NCBI GenBank assembly: GCA_037903475.1
Contig: JBAJFG010000096.1
Location: forward strand, 620,001-684,000
DNA length: 64,000 nucleotides
Direction of reading: 5' to 3'
From: Ancylostoma caninum
Lineage: Eukaryota; Nematoda; Chromadorea; Rhabditida; Ancylostomatidae
This document shows, piece by piece, positions 12,462 through 22,400 of this stretch (position 1 is the stretch's first letter; the number at the start of each line of letters is the position of its first letter). The translations under genes were made by a program, and so were the position numbers. The notes below the pieces were generated by a model, which made no database searches, was not told the DNA's origin, and saw nothing but the letters and a program-made list of their open reading frames with translations.

Positions 12462-12840
12462 GGGCGCCCTTATCACAACGCTGGACCGTCATGCGTTTCC
12501 CCACCTTTGGGCGCCGGCGCACCCTTATCACAGTGGTGGACCCGACTCCAGGCGTTTCCCCACCTTTGGGCGCCGGCGCACCCTTATCACAGTGGTGGAC
12601 CCACCTCCCCCACTTCTGGGCGCCGGCGCACCCTTATCACAGTGGTGGACCCGTCTCTCCCACTTTTCGACGCCGGCACACCCTTAGCACAGCTGTCGAC
12701 CTGTCTCCCTCGCTTTTGGGCGCCGGCGAGGCCTCATCACAGTGTCCGACCTGTCCCCCCACTTTTGGACGCCGGCGCACTCTTATCACACCGTTGGACC
12801 CGACTCCCCCACTTTTGGCCGCCGGTGCAGCCCTTCTGTA
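12462..12840 (+). repeat. 50-bp GC-rich minisatellite, about eight units
   Basis: Units contain GGGCGCCGGCGCACCCTTAT followed by CACAGTGGTGGACC and a C-rich spacer. The GGCGCC-type landmark recurs at 12509, 12568, 12618, 12668, 12718, 12767 and 12817, a period of 50 apart from one 59-bp unit. The central three units are nearly identical and the outer ones have diverged (CGACGCCGGCACA, GGACGCCGGCGCAC, GGCCGCCGGTGCAG). Because the unit length is not a multiple of three, the long open frames that cross it are repeats of one another and not genes. It stands out from its AT-rich surroundings. Confidence 0.9.
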
Positions 12841-12969
12841 TTGACTCCATTGACGGAGCCGTTGCACATTGTCCAACCGTCTCCTCGATCTCATCCCTAC
12901 CCCACTCAACCATACCACACCCATTCCTAGGCTTTTATATGATCTCACAATCACGATCACTGACCAATT

Positions 12970-13030
12970 GTAGAATTTCGTAACGGTCTGACACACATAC
13001 ATACTTACATACAGACAGACATGAAAACAG
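12970..13030 (+). repeat. CATA/CAGA simple tract
   Basis: A short run of ACATACATACTTACATACAG and GACAGACATG words lies just downstream of the minisatellite. Such tracts can mark the 3' tail of a retroelement, but no coding sequence was recognised upstream. Confidence 0.5.
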
Positions 13031-13182
13031 ACTAAGCTCGTTAATATAAGTCATGATAATAGGCAAGGCATGCCGATCCTTCATAGGAGTTGATGATCCA
13101 TGCCGTAGGCATGAGGCTGCTTACAGATCGCTTGTGTGATCCGTTAATCTCATTAATAAGTCATGAGATGAACATGAACTTA

Positions 13183-13848
13183 CAGGGTGGCCCATAATTA
13201 TGGTGACACCATGGAAGCTTCCACTTCTGGAATTCATTCTAGGTTGCTGCCGACTGGTTTATGCATAGCGTCATCGCGAAACCAACGCCCATTTTTAAAA
13301 CGATAGATGTTTATGTTTTGGCACGCTGCATTTTCAAATTGTTAACAGCGTCTAAGAAATCAGCTTACATAACCAATTAAAGCAGTAAAGAGTAGGGTTC
13401 AAATCCTGATAGAAGTGGAAATGGAAGGCTCGACACTATTTGCAGGAAAAGAAAAAATGCATTAGGATTTCGGTGATTTCGGCGACTACCACTGAGAAAC
13501 CCCAAATTCCAATCTCTTGCACTGTTCAGTTGGTTCGGTTTTCGGGACAGTGACTCTGTCAGAACCTCATAGGGATAGCAAACTTTTGATTTTTCCCTCA
13601 TAGATGTTGGAAAGAAGTTCATTTGGTTAGAAGTGAGGTTGACGATATCGCCGGCGTGCCAGCGTCAACGAAACTGTCAAACTTCTCAGCGTCGGTGCAG
13701 TGGCAAATGCATGATATTCCCTATTTCAATATTTGCTTTTATTCAATGTTTAATAGGGAACAAGAATGCCATAGTGCAGTTTCATACGAAGTTGAGGTGA
13801 GTTTCAAAGGAGTGCTTGTTTTTTGCACCATAATTATGGGCCACCCTG
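13183..13848. mobile_element. Tc1-like non-autonomous element, 666 bp
   Basis: Perfect 23-bp inverted terminal repeats start CAGGGTGGCCCATAATTATG at 13183 and end with the reverse complement at 13848. Both ends abut TA (13181-13182 and 13849-13850), the target duplication of Tc1/mariner elements. The CAGGGTGGCCC start is typical of Tc1-like elements. The interior has no frame resembling a transposase with a DDE triad, and the open frames inside (such as 13377-13622 minus) look like chance. The perfect termini suggest fairly recent mobilisation in trans. Confidence 0.88.
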
Positions 13849-14121
13849 TAGTGACGGCTAGGAATCTACAAACTTCAAGACGAATCAGGGGGATATCTGC
13901 TCTGCTAATCGCGCCTAGTGGAATCAAATATTCGTTAAAATGCTGATGCTGAGAGGTTCCCTAATTGTGATGGAAACCACTCAAGAAACACTGCTAGATA
14001 GTGAAACTGACCTTGCGTGTGCATGGATTGTGCATGCTGTCCCTAATATAATAAATACCCAAATGCCTGTACCTGCGTAAATATTTGTAAAAATGGATAC
14101 CGAAGGCATTCAGAAAGACAT

Positions 14122-14248
14122 TACCTGATTCCTGGAAGTGTATATTATTCTTGTACTCCTGCAAGTTCATGTCATTCAACACACTACCTAATTCCTGGAA
14201 GTGTATATTATTCTTGTACTCCTGCAAGTTCATGTCATTCAACACACT
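14122..14248 (+). repeat. 63-bp tandem duplication
   Basis: Two nearly identical units begin TACCT(G/A)ATTCCTGGAAG and end with TCATTCAACACAC. The ATTCCTGGAAG word is at 14128 and 14191. The near identity indicates a recent duplication. No function is apparent. Confidence 0.9.
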
Positions 14249-14547
14249 TGTTTGCAGGCTTCTTTTGAATATTTGAAATTATTTCATTGTATGAAATTAT
14301 TCATCAGCACTCCTGTTTTTCCTCTTTTCAAAATCAATTGTGTAATCTGAACAAGTTCTACCCGGTCACACATTAGAGATCTTTTAGATAACAATCGTTT
14401 CTCATTGTTCCTCGTCCATCCAGTGAGCACTGTTGCCTAGCTGCTGTTATGAATTTACTTGCATTTACTTTCCATTTACTTTTAGATGGAGCTATAAAAT
14501 TATCAGCAGGTTTCCATTGTTCATTGTCCAAGGACCATATCCTATTA

Positions 14548-14580
14548 GGTTGTCCCATAAATAATGGCCGTTTTCAAGGT
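14548..14580 (+). mobile_element. Lone mariner-like terminal repeat
   Basis: TA (14546-14547) is followed by GGTTGTCCCATAAATAATGG, a typical mariner terminus. The element would extend to the right. I did not find the matching inverted end or a convincing transposase, although weakly protein-like minus-strand sequence lies at 14684-14932. It is probably a decayed or partial element. Confidence 0.45.
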
Positions 14581-15551
14581 GCGCATTCCAAGGTGCGTAA
14601 CTCAGCATAAACTTGAGATTTTCCCTCAAAATAAAAAGTATTATGATCAGCATTTCCTGCACATTTTAGCAGTACAGTGAAACTTATGTAAGGAAAAAGC
14701 CGAAATCATAGGATTTAACGAAGTGCGAAAGGTCAGTCCTCAGTATACATTGATTCGCATGAATTTTCAAGCCGAGAACTGGATTCACCGCAAGCTCGAA
14801 AAGACACCCTATTAGGCAAAGGTCTGGCCAACGCAATACTACAAGGAGAGATCCAACGTCCCACTCAGTGAAATTTTTCTTGGTAGAATGTGAACCTGTG
14901 TGGATTTGCCCGCCCCGCCAGTAAACATGCACATCTTCGGCTCACCAGAACTGAGGCATTTTTAATCGAATCTCGAAGCCAAGCCCAAAATGGTAACAGG
15001 CGTGGCATTTAGCCTTGAGATCCAGACGACTTCCAAGAGAAACCTTAACTAGAGACGACTACAGCATGCGGCACACCCAAGATTCTCTTGTTTTCTGCGA
15101 TCGAGAACTATAGAGTTCCTGTACAGCCTTCACCTCCCCTTCCTCCTTCTCTCTCTCCCCCCTCTCCGGCTACGCTCAGGCACGCGCTCAGCACAATGCA
15201 GCTGGGTAATGCATCTCATGTACCTGGTCGAGTTTTTACTCGTTTAGACAATTGTCAGATGTACCAGGTCATATCCAGGCTTGCAGACAAGTTCGGTCAG
15301 CATTAGGCTCCTCTTTATTCCACGATTAGATCGGCATTAGGGGTGAGGTGAAACGTGGTTGTCCAACACCTGGACCATTGTTTGAATGATGGAATTTCTA
15401 ACCAGGCTACAAGTACGGAATAACGGCTATGGGTTTATGGTAGAGATGAATCCTGACAGGTAGACGCTAGGATATGTAGCACAAATGATTTGCTGTAAGT
15501 GATTGCCGCCTTTCGGAAAAACGTGCAACTTGGAAGCAATTGATTTCTGCC

Positions 15552-15582
15552 TTATTCGGACCGTTGTTCGGTGTCCGAATAA
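15552..15582. repeat. 10-bp-stem hairpin
   Basis: TTATTCGGAC (15552-15561) pairs with GTCCGAATAA (15573-15582) across an 11-base loop, just upstream of the first ATG of the unassigned ORF at 15593. It may be coincidental. Confidence 0.45.
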
Positions 15583-15592
15583 TGGCCCGAAT

Positions 15593-15982
15593 ATGAGTGT
15601 TTATACTTCAGCCAGACGCGACCGTCGCGTCCAAGCAAACTGTCCAAATGCGATGGGTCCCGAGTGGATGCATGCGCACACAGTGGTTGCGATGTGGTCA
15701 GAGAAAGACTGGAAAAAAATCGAAAGCGCGGGCCTAGAACATGATTTCTGTGAAAGGAAACTCCTGAATGCATCAGAAAATCACACTCCCGACCAGGAAA
15801 GGATTAAAAAACATCAAATCGAAGCATTAGAACAACGTATGAATCCGAAGAGTTCCCTGGCAGTGCCAAAAACACACCAAAACACGAAAATTTGCACCAA
15901 GTGTCAAGGCATGGGACTACAACATTGTATGCGTAAAAGAAAAACCCTGTTGATGGCTCAAATGCAAGAAATCTGTGAATGA
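15593..15982 (+). CDS. Unassigned ORF, 129 residues
   Basis: This is the longest open frame from an ATG outside the recognised repeats. The frame is open further upstream to about 15503, but only with a TTG start, so I chose the ATG at 15593. The product would be hydrophilic and basic, with no signal peptide or membrane segment. Near the C-terminus it has a Cys-x-x-Cys, then a Cys-Met-Arg-Lys-Arg-Lys run (TKICTKCQGMGLQHCMRKRK). That could suggest a metal site, but two cysteine pairs in proper spacing are not seen. I do not recognise a family. It lies 120 bp before a hAT-like element. It could be a single exon, a decayed transposon gene or chance. Confidence 0.2.
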   Translation: MSVYTSARRDRRVQANCPNAMGPEWMHAHTVVAMWSEKDWKKIESAGLEHDFCERKLLNASENHTPDQERIKKHQIEALEQRMNPKSSLAVPKTHQNTKICTKCQGMGLQHCMRKRKTLLMAQMQEICE

Positions 15983-16103
15983 ATAAATCATGTGAAAAAA
16001 CCTGCATTGCGCTCTTCCATGCATTGGACACAAGCGACCACTTGCATCTCTTACAGAGGTCATCACTGGAAATCGTCGAGAACCCTTCCTGAACATTTTA
16101 GGT

Positions 16104-17184
16104 CAGAGATGAGCGGATTATCCGTATCCGGTTATCCGTTTTGCCGTTATCCGTAGGTTTTGGCCTATCCGTTATCCGCGCCGTTATCCGAGCATTTGGC
16201 GCCGGATAACGGTGCGGATAAGGCGAAAAATAGTAACCTCAGTTCGAAACTTCTCAAAGACGATGATCTCCATTCCGAGAGGTATTACTCGATCTAGCAC
16301 ATTTTACGTCATCAGTGGTTTGCTATTTTGTAGCAGGGTAGGAGAGTAATACAAGCTTGTACCTGCCCAAAAAGAAGTGCTCTTGTTCATGTTTCCTAGG
16401 TCGTCCGGCAAAAGTCAGGCAATTACTTACCAATTATCTGTCCACCACCTACTTGTGAAATTATCAACAACGTTGCTCAATGTTTGGTAATTAACAACGT
16501 TGAAATTGGTAACCTCACGGCTAATGGATGAACAATGCCTCTTCCTCGGAAGGTTCGTCTCGACCAATCATTGAAACCTACTGTTGTCTTCAATTTTTGA
16601 ATGCGTTGATCGAATAGCTTTCGAAAGCCAGGATCTTTCTCAGCCAGTAATATAAAGTTTATCAGAACTCCACAGAAGATATATGAAACAAAGTTTCAGC
16701 CTCGTTCAGCTATGCACCCCACCCTAGCACAAACGCTCGTGAGGATTAACCTTTGGATACCTCACCTTTGTACTGACACGTAAAGACACGGACACGTATC
16801 ATCTCAAGCAACTAATGTGACAATCAAGTTGACAAGTATCTAACTGTCATTGGAAACTTGTTTTTACGGCAAACTCTAGTTGCTATACCTACACCACCTC
16901 TTTGACGCCATGCTCAGCTCGTGTTCAGATAGCGAATTTTAATGACAAATAAAACGAAGAATTTGTGCTAATTCTTCTCCAGAATATTTATACCGCATCT
17001 CACCTTCATCGTTATTAATATTGTACCTATCATTATTATTATTCTATTATAGAATGTGGTGTTTTGTAGCATTTGCATCACTAATCCGTAATTCATTATC
17101 CGGTATCCGTTATCCAGTCATTTTTGCATCCGTTATCAGCACCGTTATCCGGGCCGTGGAAAATCTCGTATCCGCTCATCCCTG
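16104..17184. mobile_element. hAT-like non-autonomous element with TTATCCG words
   Basis: The left end is CAGAGATGAGCGGATTATCC and the right end, read inverted, is CAGGGATGAGCGGATACGAG. Flanking octamers are TTTTAGGT (16096-16103) and CTTTAGAT (17185-17192), 6 of 8 matching, consistent with an aged 8-bp hAT target duplication. The left 120 bp carry five TTATCCG words and two inverted copies; the right 100 bp carry four (C)(A/G)TTATC words. Such subterminal motif clusters are transposase-binding sites in known hAT elements. No transposase frame lies inside. A second, better-matching right terminus occurs at 17438-17472, so the true boundary may be different. Confidence 0.7.
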
Positions 17185-17309
17185 CTTTAGATCACAAACG
17201 CTGCCATGAAGTTCAAAACTGTTCATTGAAACCCCTGATGACCTCTAAACCGATGTGTGCATGTAATTTTGCGTGCATGTAAATTAGCGACGTTCAGCAT
17301 GGCGCAACG

Positions 17310-17345
17310 GCGCGACGCGACCGCTTCGTACCCGTCGCGTCGCGC
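17310..17345. repeat. CpG-rich 12-bp-stem palindrome
   Basis: GCGCGACGCGAC (17310-17321) pairs perfectly with GTCGCGTCGCGC (17334-17345) over a 12-base loop. It sits in a roughly 100-bp island very rich in CpG, with further GTCGTCGCGACGCC words, inside AT-rich DNA between two hAT-like termini. Confidence 0.75.
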
Positions 17346-17437
17346 GTGTTGAGACCGTCGTCGCGACGCCGTCACTCGCGAAAAAGTACAAACACTCCTA
17401 ATAGTGAGCAGGCCGAAAACCACAGGTAACGCCTAAA

Positions 17438-17472
17438 CGGACAACCGGATATGGATAATCCGCTCACCTTTG
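17438..17472 (-). mobile_element. Second hAT-like right terminus
   Basis: Read on the minus strand from 17472, this 35-bp segment matches the left end at 16104-16138 in 31 of 35 positions (CAAAGGTGAGCGGATTATCC against CAGAGATGAGCGGATTATCC, and onward). It is a better match than the right end at 17184. The flanking octamer (ATCAACAC) does not match the left flank. It is either the true end of a 1369-bp element or the remaining end of a related copy. Confidence 0.65.
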
Positions 17473-17934
17473 ATCAACACTCACGTTAACACTGCACGTG
17501 CCCTTGTTGAACACATATCCTTGGCACGAGCTGGTCAGTATCTATTAACGGCAGCCCAGAGTTTGTAGTGTATAATTGGAAGAAACTGTTATGGGGAGCG
17601 AGACCTACAAGAAAGAGGGCGGGTTGGATTCAGGTCTTCTCCAGGACTATTCTTACCTCGTCACAAAGCATTACACACTGTTGGAAGATCGTATGATTTC
17701 TTTTCTGACTTTAACAGATGAGTGCTTTTATATAAAATACTATTACAACTATGTGCTTGAGCTTTTTCATCAAGGGAGGATTTGAAAGAAAGAACTGACA
17801 ACGATGAGTTTCATCTCCAAAAGCTAAAAGTTTACATTAAATTGTATTTAATCACAAAATACTTCTGGCAATAATTGAAAAAACATGTAGGAGGTTGTTC
17901 TAGTAATTGTCCTTTTATAATCTCCATGTAACTT

Positions 17935-18120
17935 GCAGTGGCGGAAGCAGAAAGTGGGTGGGAAGGGGGAGGGGCGTGGGAAAAAAAGTGGGGTCGCCGC
18001 CGTTTTGGGGGCCCAGACGGGAAATAAAATTAATAGAAATATTAATTATAATAATAAACAACTCATAAAAACTACATTAAAAATATTGTTAAAAATAAAC
18101 AAGTAAAAATAAACTAATAC
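17935..18120 (+). mobile_element. CAGTGGCGGA-family hAT-like repeat, partial copy
   Basis: It starts CAGTGGCGGAAGCAGAAAGT, followed by a G-rich block, GTGGGGTCGCCGCCGTTTTG, a GGCCCAGACGGGAAATAAAA word and an AATATTAATTATAATAATAA tract. The order matches the inverted copies ending at 60239 and 49143. Similarity ends near 18120 after AATAAACTAATAC. The CAG start suggests hAT, but target duplications are not clear. Confidence 0.75.
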
Positions 18121-21084
18121 ACAGACGATACAACTCCTCAAAGATGCTGGATCCATTGTGGTTGTTTGTTGTTTGTTGTTTGTGTTGACCGACCGCGTTG
18201 CGTGCTTCAATACCTGGAGAGCCGTTGTCGCGAACAATGCACTGTCCAAATGAGCCCACTATAAATTTCTGGTTTGACTTCTGGGAATATTTTCTATGCA
18301 TCAACGGCTTCTCTTTTCATTGCTGCTCTCAATTATACACACGGTTGTGATCAGTTTTGTGGAAAATGCGAGCAAATAATGAAATTGACTAATCGGACAA
18401 TTTGCTTGAACCATGGATCCTTTTGCTGGCCCGTAATCGCACTAGACGAGGGACGGCCGAGTAAGAGTCGTCATGTGGCTTTCAACTATATTTTTTTTCC
18501 TGAATTTCTTGTTTAGGAAAAACATAGTTCAATCTTTGGTGTTCCGTAAGTTCCGCTTTAAATAATTCAGTATTCACTACGAAATATTGGAAACCCCACT
18601 GTGATTAGCGCATTGATTCGTTCATATCCGTGACAGAATTTTGAGCGGATTATCACGGGAGTGATTCTTGTTGTAGTACGTCTTCTTTGCTGTAGTTTTC
18701 ATTGGTGGTTTGCGTTCCTCATTTAATGGGTTTTCATATGCTGACAACTGATGTTACTTTATCTAACGGTGAGGATCCTGCTCCTATGGACACCACCACT
18801 TCTTCTGTGAGTTCTGCGACTGGGCTGCACATACCATTCTCCAAAAGTTGCTGTATGCTATACTTGAGTGGCATATATGTCGGCCTTGTGGACGTGGTCA
18901 AATGAGCAATCGGCGGTTAACTCCCTGATGTTGTTCTCACTTTGAACTAATCATCGGCCCGACGGAACTCTAGTGCAATCATCTCCTTTGGGGAGGGAGA
19001 GGTTTAACATAGAATGTTTTGTTGTTCCAAGAAATGTTGTCACCTTTCATTTTATTCGATCGCTAACAAGGCTTCGCTTTATGTTAATGAGGTAGACTCA
19101 AGCCCCATTGAGGCTCTGCGGCTTTGATTCTCGCTAAGTGATGCTGTACTTTTGGCTTTTACTGGGAATAGCCATCTCCGCAGCGCTCCACGATAGAGAC
19201 AACCTCGACCTCTGCAACTGATCCTCGCACCAGAATAAGTCTCTCTGAAAGGTTTCTGCCTCGAAGGCTGATGAGGTGTTTGTGGCTGTGTGCCACCCGA
19301 GAGTGGTTGACTCATTTCGTTTCGACTAATCGTCTATGTTTGTTTGGAAAACAAACAGACGCATGCTTCATTACCTACTACTTGTTCCTGCTCACAACTC
19401 ATGAGCTGCTCAGAACCTTCTCCATATTTTTTGTGTTATAAATACAGGTGGAAAGATTTTTATCATCTGTTCTGTTTCATTGTTCGCTCATTTATTCAAG
19501 GCCATAAATAAGATAAACTTTGAGCTATAAAGACGATAAACTATAGGCTATAAATAAGATCAAATCAAGAAGAAAGAATAAGGCTTATTGGAGGATTTCA
19601 AAGATTATTTTGAATTAAAGGTTATTGTACATGAAATTATTATACTTCTGAAGATTTTTATAATTTTGAAGAATATTGTACAGGTTTCACAGCGTCGCGG
19701 TCCATGGTTCAATGAATTCTGATTTCGACGATGTTGGAATGAACACAAAGTTCCAAGCTCTTTTTTCTTTCAAAGGGATTTTTGAATAATCCCATTTTTA
19801 CCCTTTCATTCACTCCTTGTTGTCAAAATCTCTAAGTAAGTTACTGCATTAATCCGTTTTGATATTAATTTTCTCATGAATTTTTGTGCGCTTCGTGCTT
19901 CGCCTTTGTCTGTGCGGGATGTCAACGGACTCCATGGAACATTTCATATTCAATTTAAAGCTAAAAAATGTAGGAACCTAATAAAATACGACACTCACAG
20001 AGACAAATAGGCGTATAAGCAGATAGCGGGGGAGAAGCATCAGTAAAAGCTAGACCCTCCGCCACTTTAGGGATCCATGCGGCCAAAATTTCAGGAAGAA
20101 AATCACTAGACTGGAGCACAATTATCGATAATTTTCTCTTGACCATTTCTCTGTTATCGAAAACAACTCTGTATTTTGCATTTCGTTCCTAGATGAAAAT
20201 ATGTTTAGTTGATGAAATACTTTCAGTCAATCACATTCTTTATTCTTATTCTTTTGCTCCACAACTTCGAGAAATGAAGAGGGGGTGGGATCGTGATGTG
20301 GAAATGTTAGCTCTAATTAAAAGAAGACCTAGAATGCTAAAATTTAGTTATTCCAAAAGCAATCATAAATTTAAATCACTCTAAATAAGTGCCTGGGAAT
20401 AGTAATGATAAATAAGGAAACGAAAGTGAGCGAATACGCTCTGCTCAGTCCTCCCCCTCCTGCGGCCATCCACGGTGAATTCAATGGAAGGATTTACTGG
20501 CTGAAGATTTTCCAATCTGACAGCTGGACCGTTTTTTTCACTCCAACGCTTCGGTTAAGATAAAGTGACTTTCTGGTTTTGGACAGTTCTGCCTCCAACC
20601 TCACGTACATGTATGTATATGGATATTCTTCTCAATTCAAGCGATGTCGGCTACGTGCGTGAATTGTTGCTTCGCGCTTTTGTTTTCAAGATGTCAATCA
20701 CCAATCAACACTTCAGTTGCCAAATTTTCTTTAAAATTAGATAGCAAGAGAAAAAACAATATCCATTGTGAGCGTTGTCATCAATCTATGGGAGTTAATT
20801 CTTCCAACATCTTCCAATCAGACTTTGCCGACGTCTGCGCGGTCCTCCGTGCCATGTATGTTCACTCGAATATTTTTGTCTGGAAGTGAGAAACAGAAAT
20901 CCAGAAAGCTACCGAAAGCTGCTTCTATGATACACATGTGTCATTAGCGCCACTACTTGATGTAAGAATTAGAGGTCTCAAATTGCAGCTGTGTGCGATC
21001 TTCTCAAATGCACTGCTTCTGTGCTAGCAACTTGTTCGGCGATAAATATTTTCAATTAATGTTGAAATAGTACATTAGAACTTC
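18121..21084. other. No gene recognised
   Basis: Only short open frames are present. A minus-strand one at 19079-19315 has a mildly protein-like, Ser/Arg-rich composition but no recognisable domain. AT-rich tracts with AAGATAAAC-type words occur near 19500-19680. Confidence 0.35.
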
Positions 21085-21520
21085 TACATCCAACGCCTCT
21101 GTACTGGCAGTGCTACGCAATTGACACTTGGCTTGATAACGACACAATCGAAAGAGGAATACCAGTAGCAGGAATGGCATCAGGGCATTAGAAGTGCCGA
21201 TTTACAAGAGAAGTCACGATTAAAGGATCCGCTTCGGTTCATGGCACAATTGAAGCATAGTTGGGGCGGTCATTTAGTTCGACGCAGTGATGATAGATGG
21301 AGCCTCCGCGTCACCGAATGGCTCCAAAGAACCAAGGCGAGACGACTGGGGCGATGGCAGACCCGATCCAGCGACTCGTTTACAAAACGCATATTTCAGA
21401 CAACAAGTCTGCTACATTCTGTGCAAATTGCCAGAAATCGAGCGATATGGAAAAGTTGTGGTTTCCGCTGAGAAGACCGGTGGCTGAGAGGGCCCATCAA
21501 AGTGTCAAAGTTTTGTTAAA
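21085..21520 (+). pseudogene. RTE-type retrotransposon 3' remnant
   Basis: The plus strand encodes, across several frames, the C-terminal region of an RTE-clade non-LTR polyprotein. First come scraps like CYAIDTW around 21105-21130. Then LKDPLRFMAQLKHSWGGHLV and RRSDDRWSLRVTEWL at about 21220-21330. Then a WKSCGFR-stop-EDRWLRGPIKV tail near 21450-21510. In nematode RTE proteins the matching segment is a conserved block around 'DP..(F/Y)..K.KH.W.GH..R..DDRW...V.EW'. Frames shift at least twice and stops interrupt it, so it is dead. Everything upstream (endonuclease, RT core) is missing, as expected for a 5'-truncated insertion. Confidence 0.75.
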
Positions 21521-21721
21521 GCCCTCCTTTTTCACATGTTTTAGCAAATAATCCGAAACAGTGTAATGCTGAAAAGTCACGAGTGCTAAATTATTGAAAC
21601 CTGAAACAACCTCTTTGAAAACTGCACGAATGAGATTTTCCCGTGCCAAGCCCCATGCTAAATTCTGCTCCAATTATATAGTAACTTCGCAAATTTGTGT
21701 GGCGGACAATGCGGCATTTTT

Positions 21722-21762
21722 TTCGACGCAATGATGATAGATGGAGCCTCCGCGTCACCTTC
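21722..21762 (+). pseudogene. Second scrap of the same RTE segment
   Basis: TTCGACGCAATGATGATAGA and the following bases match 21278-21318 almost exactly (one difference, G to A, in about 38 bp), encoding the RRxDDRWSLRVT block again. Upstream bases read GGACAATGCGGCATTT, a possible decayed 'GH.VRR'. It is an independent fragment or a local partial duplication 444 bp downstream. Confidence 0.65.
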
Positions 21763-21992
21763 TAACATCGGGTAATCTGGTCCGGTCAATTTGTCCACAT
21801 TGGTTTTTATATGCTGTTTCCGTTCATTCTGCATTGTCTTGCTACATGTGTGTTCTGTGTGACAAAGTGGGTTTGGATCCAGCCTTCTCATCTGGTGCAG
21901 TGATGTTGTCGGGATTTTTTTCTCATTTCCTCTTCAAGAATCCAATTTATTGCAAAGTTCAGCTCAAATTATGTACAATTATGCCTTAAGAT

Positions 21993-22112
21993 CAGAGGTG
22001 TGCGAAATTTTCCGTTTTCCGTTTTATGCTTTCCGTTTTCTGCCCATTTTTGGTCTTCCGTTTTCCGTTTCAAGTTTTACGGGATTTAAAATTTTACTTC
22101 CGCACATCCCTG
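21993..22112. mobile_element. Miniature hAT-like element with TTTTCCG words
   Basis: The left end is CAGAGGTGTGCGAAATTTTC and the inverted right end is CAGGGATGTGCGGAAGTAAA, 120 bp apart. Flanking octamers CTTAAGAT and CTTGCGGT match in 5 of 8 positions. The interior carries repeated TTTTCCGTTTTCCG and CTTCCGTTTTCCG words. The termini resemble those of the 16104 element (CAGRGRTGWGCG), but the internal word is different. Confidence 0.6.
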
Positions 22113-22269
22113 CTTGCGGTGATTGCAAAACTGGAACGGTGTGTCGGAGCTTCCATGTATCTCTTACTTCTTTGCTTCATACAGGGAACGCGTCAGAAGT
22201 GGTAGGAAAAGTTTGATTTAACTCAGGTGACTTTGACGTTCACTGCAGGGTTAGGTTGCATCTATCCAC

Positions 22270-22400
22270 CAGTGCCGGATGCAGAAATGGCAGGCCAGGG
22301 GGCGTGGGAAAATGGCGATTGTGCTACTCCGCGGGCTTGGATGCACTGACAAAAATACTAAAAATTTTCTTTTCAATATCGGTAAAATTATATTCAAAGA
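22270..22400 (+). mobile_element. CAGTGGCGGA-family hAT-like repeat, decayed copy
   Basis: CAGTGCCGGATGCAGAAATG is followed by AGGGGGCGTGGGAAAATGGC and CTCCGCGGGCTTGGA, which follows the order of the copy at 17935 (CAGTGGCGGAAGCAG, GGGGCGTGGGAA, the CCGCCGTTTTGGGGG word). Similarity fades into AT-rich DNA near 22400. Confidence 0.55.

Noticed and set aside
12358..13002. Several long overlapping open frames on both strands
   Set aside because: They run through the 50-bp minisatellite. Their lengths and repeated peptides follow from the repeat, in all three frames.
13390..13410. GGGTTCAAATCCTG, like a tRNA T-loop
   Set aside because: It lies inside the Tc1-like element and no acceptor stem, D-arm or anticodon arm is present.
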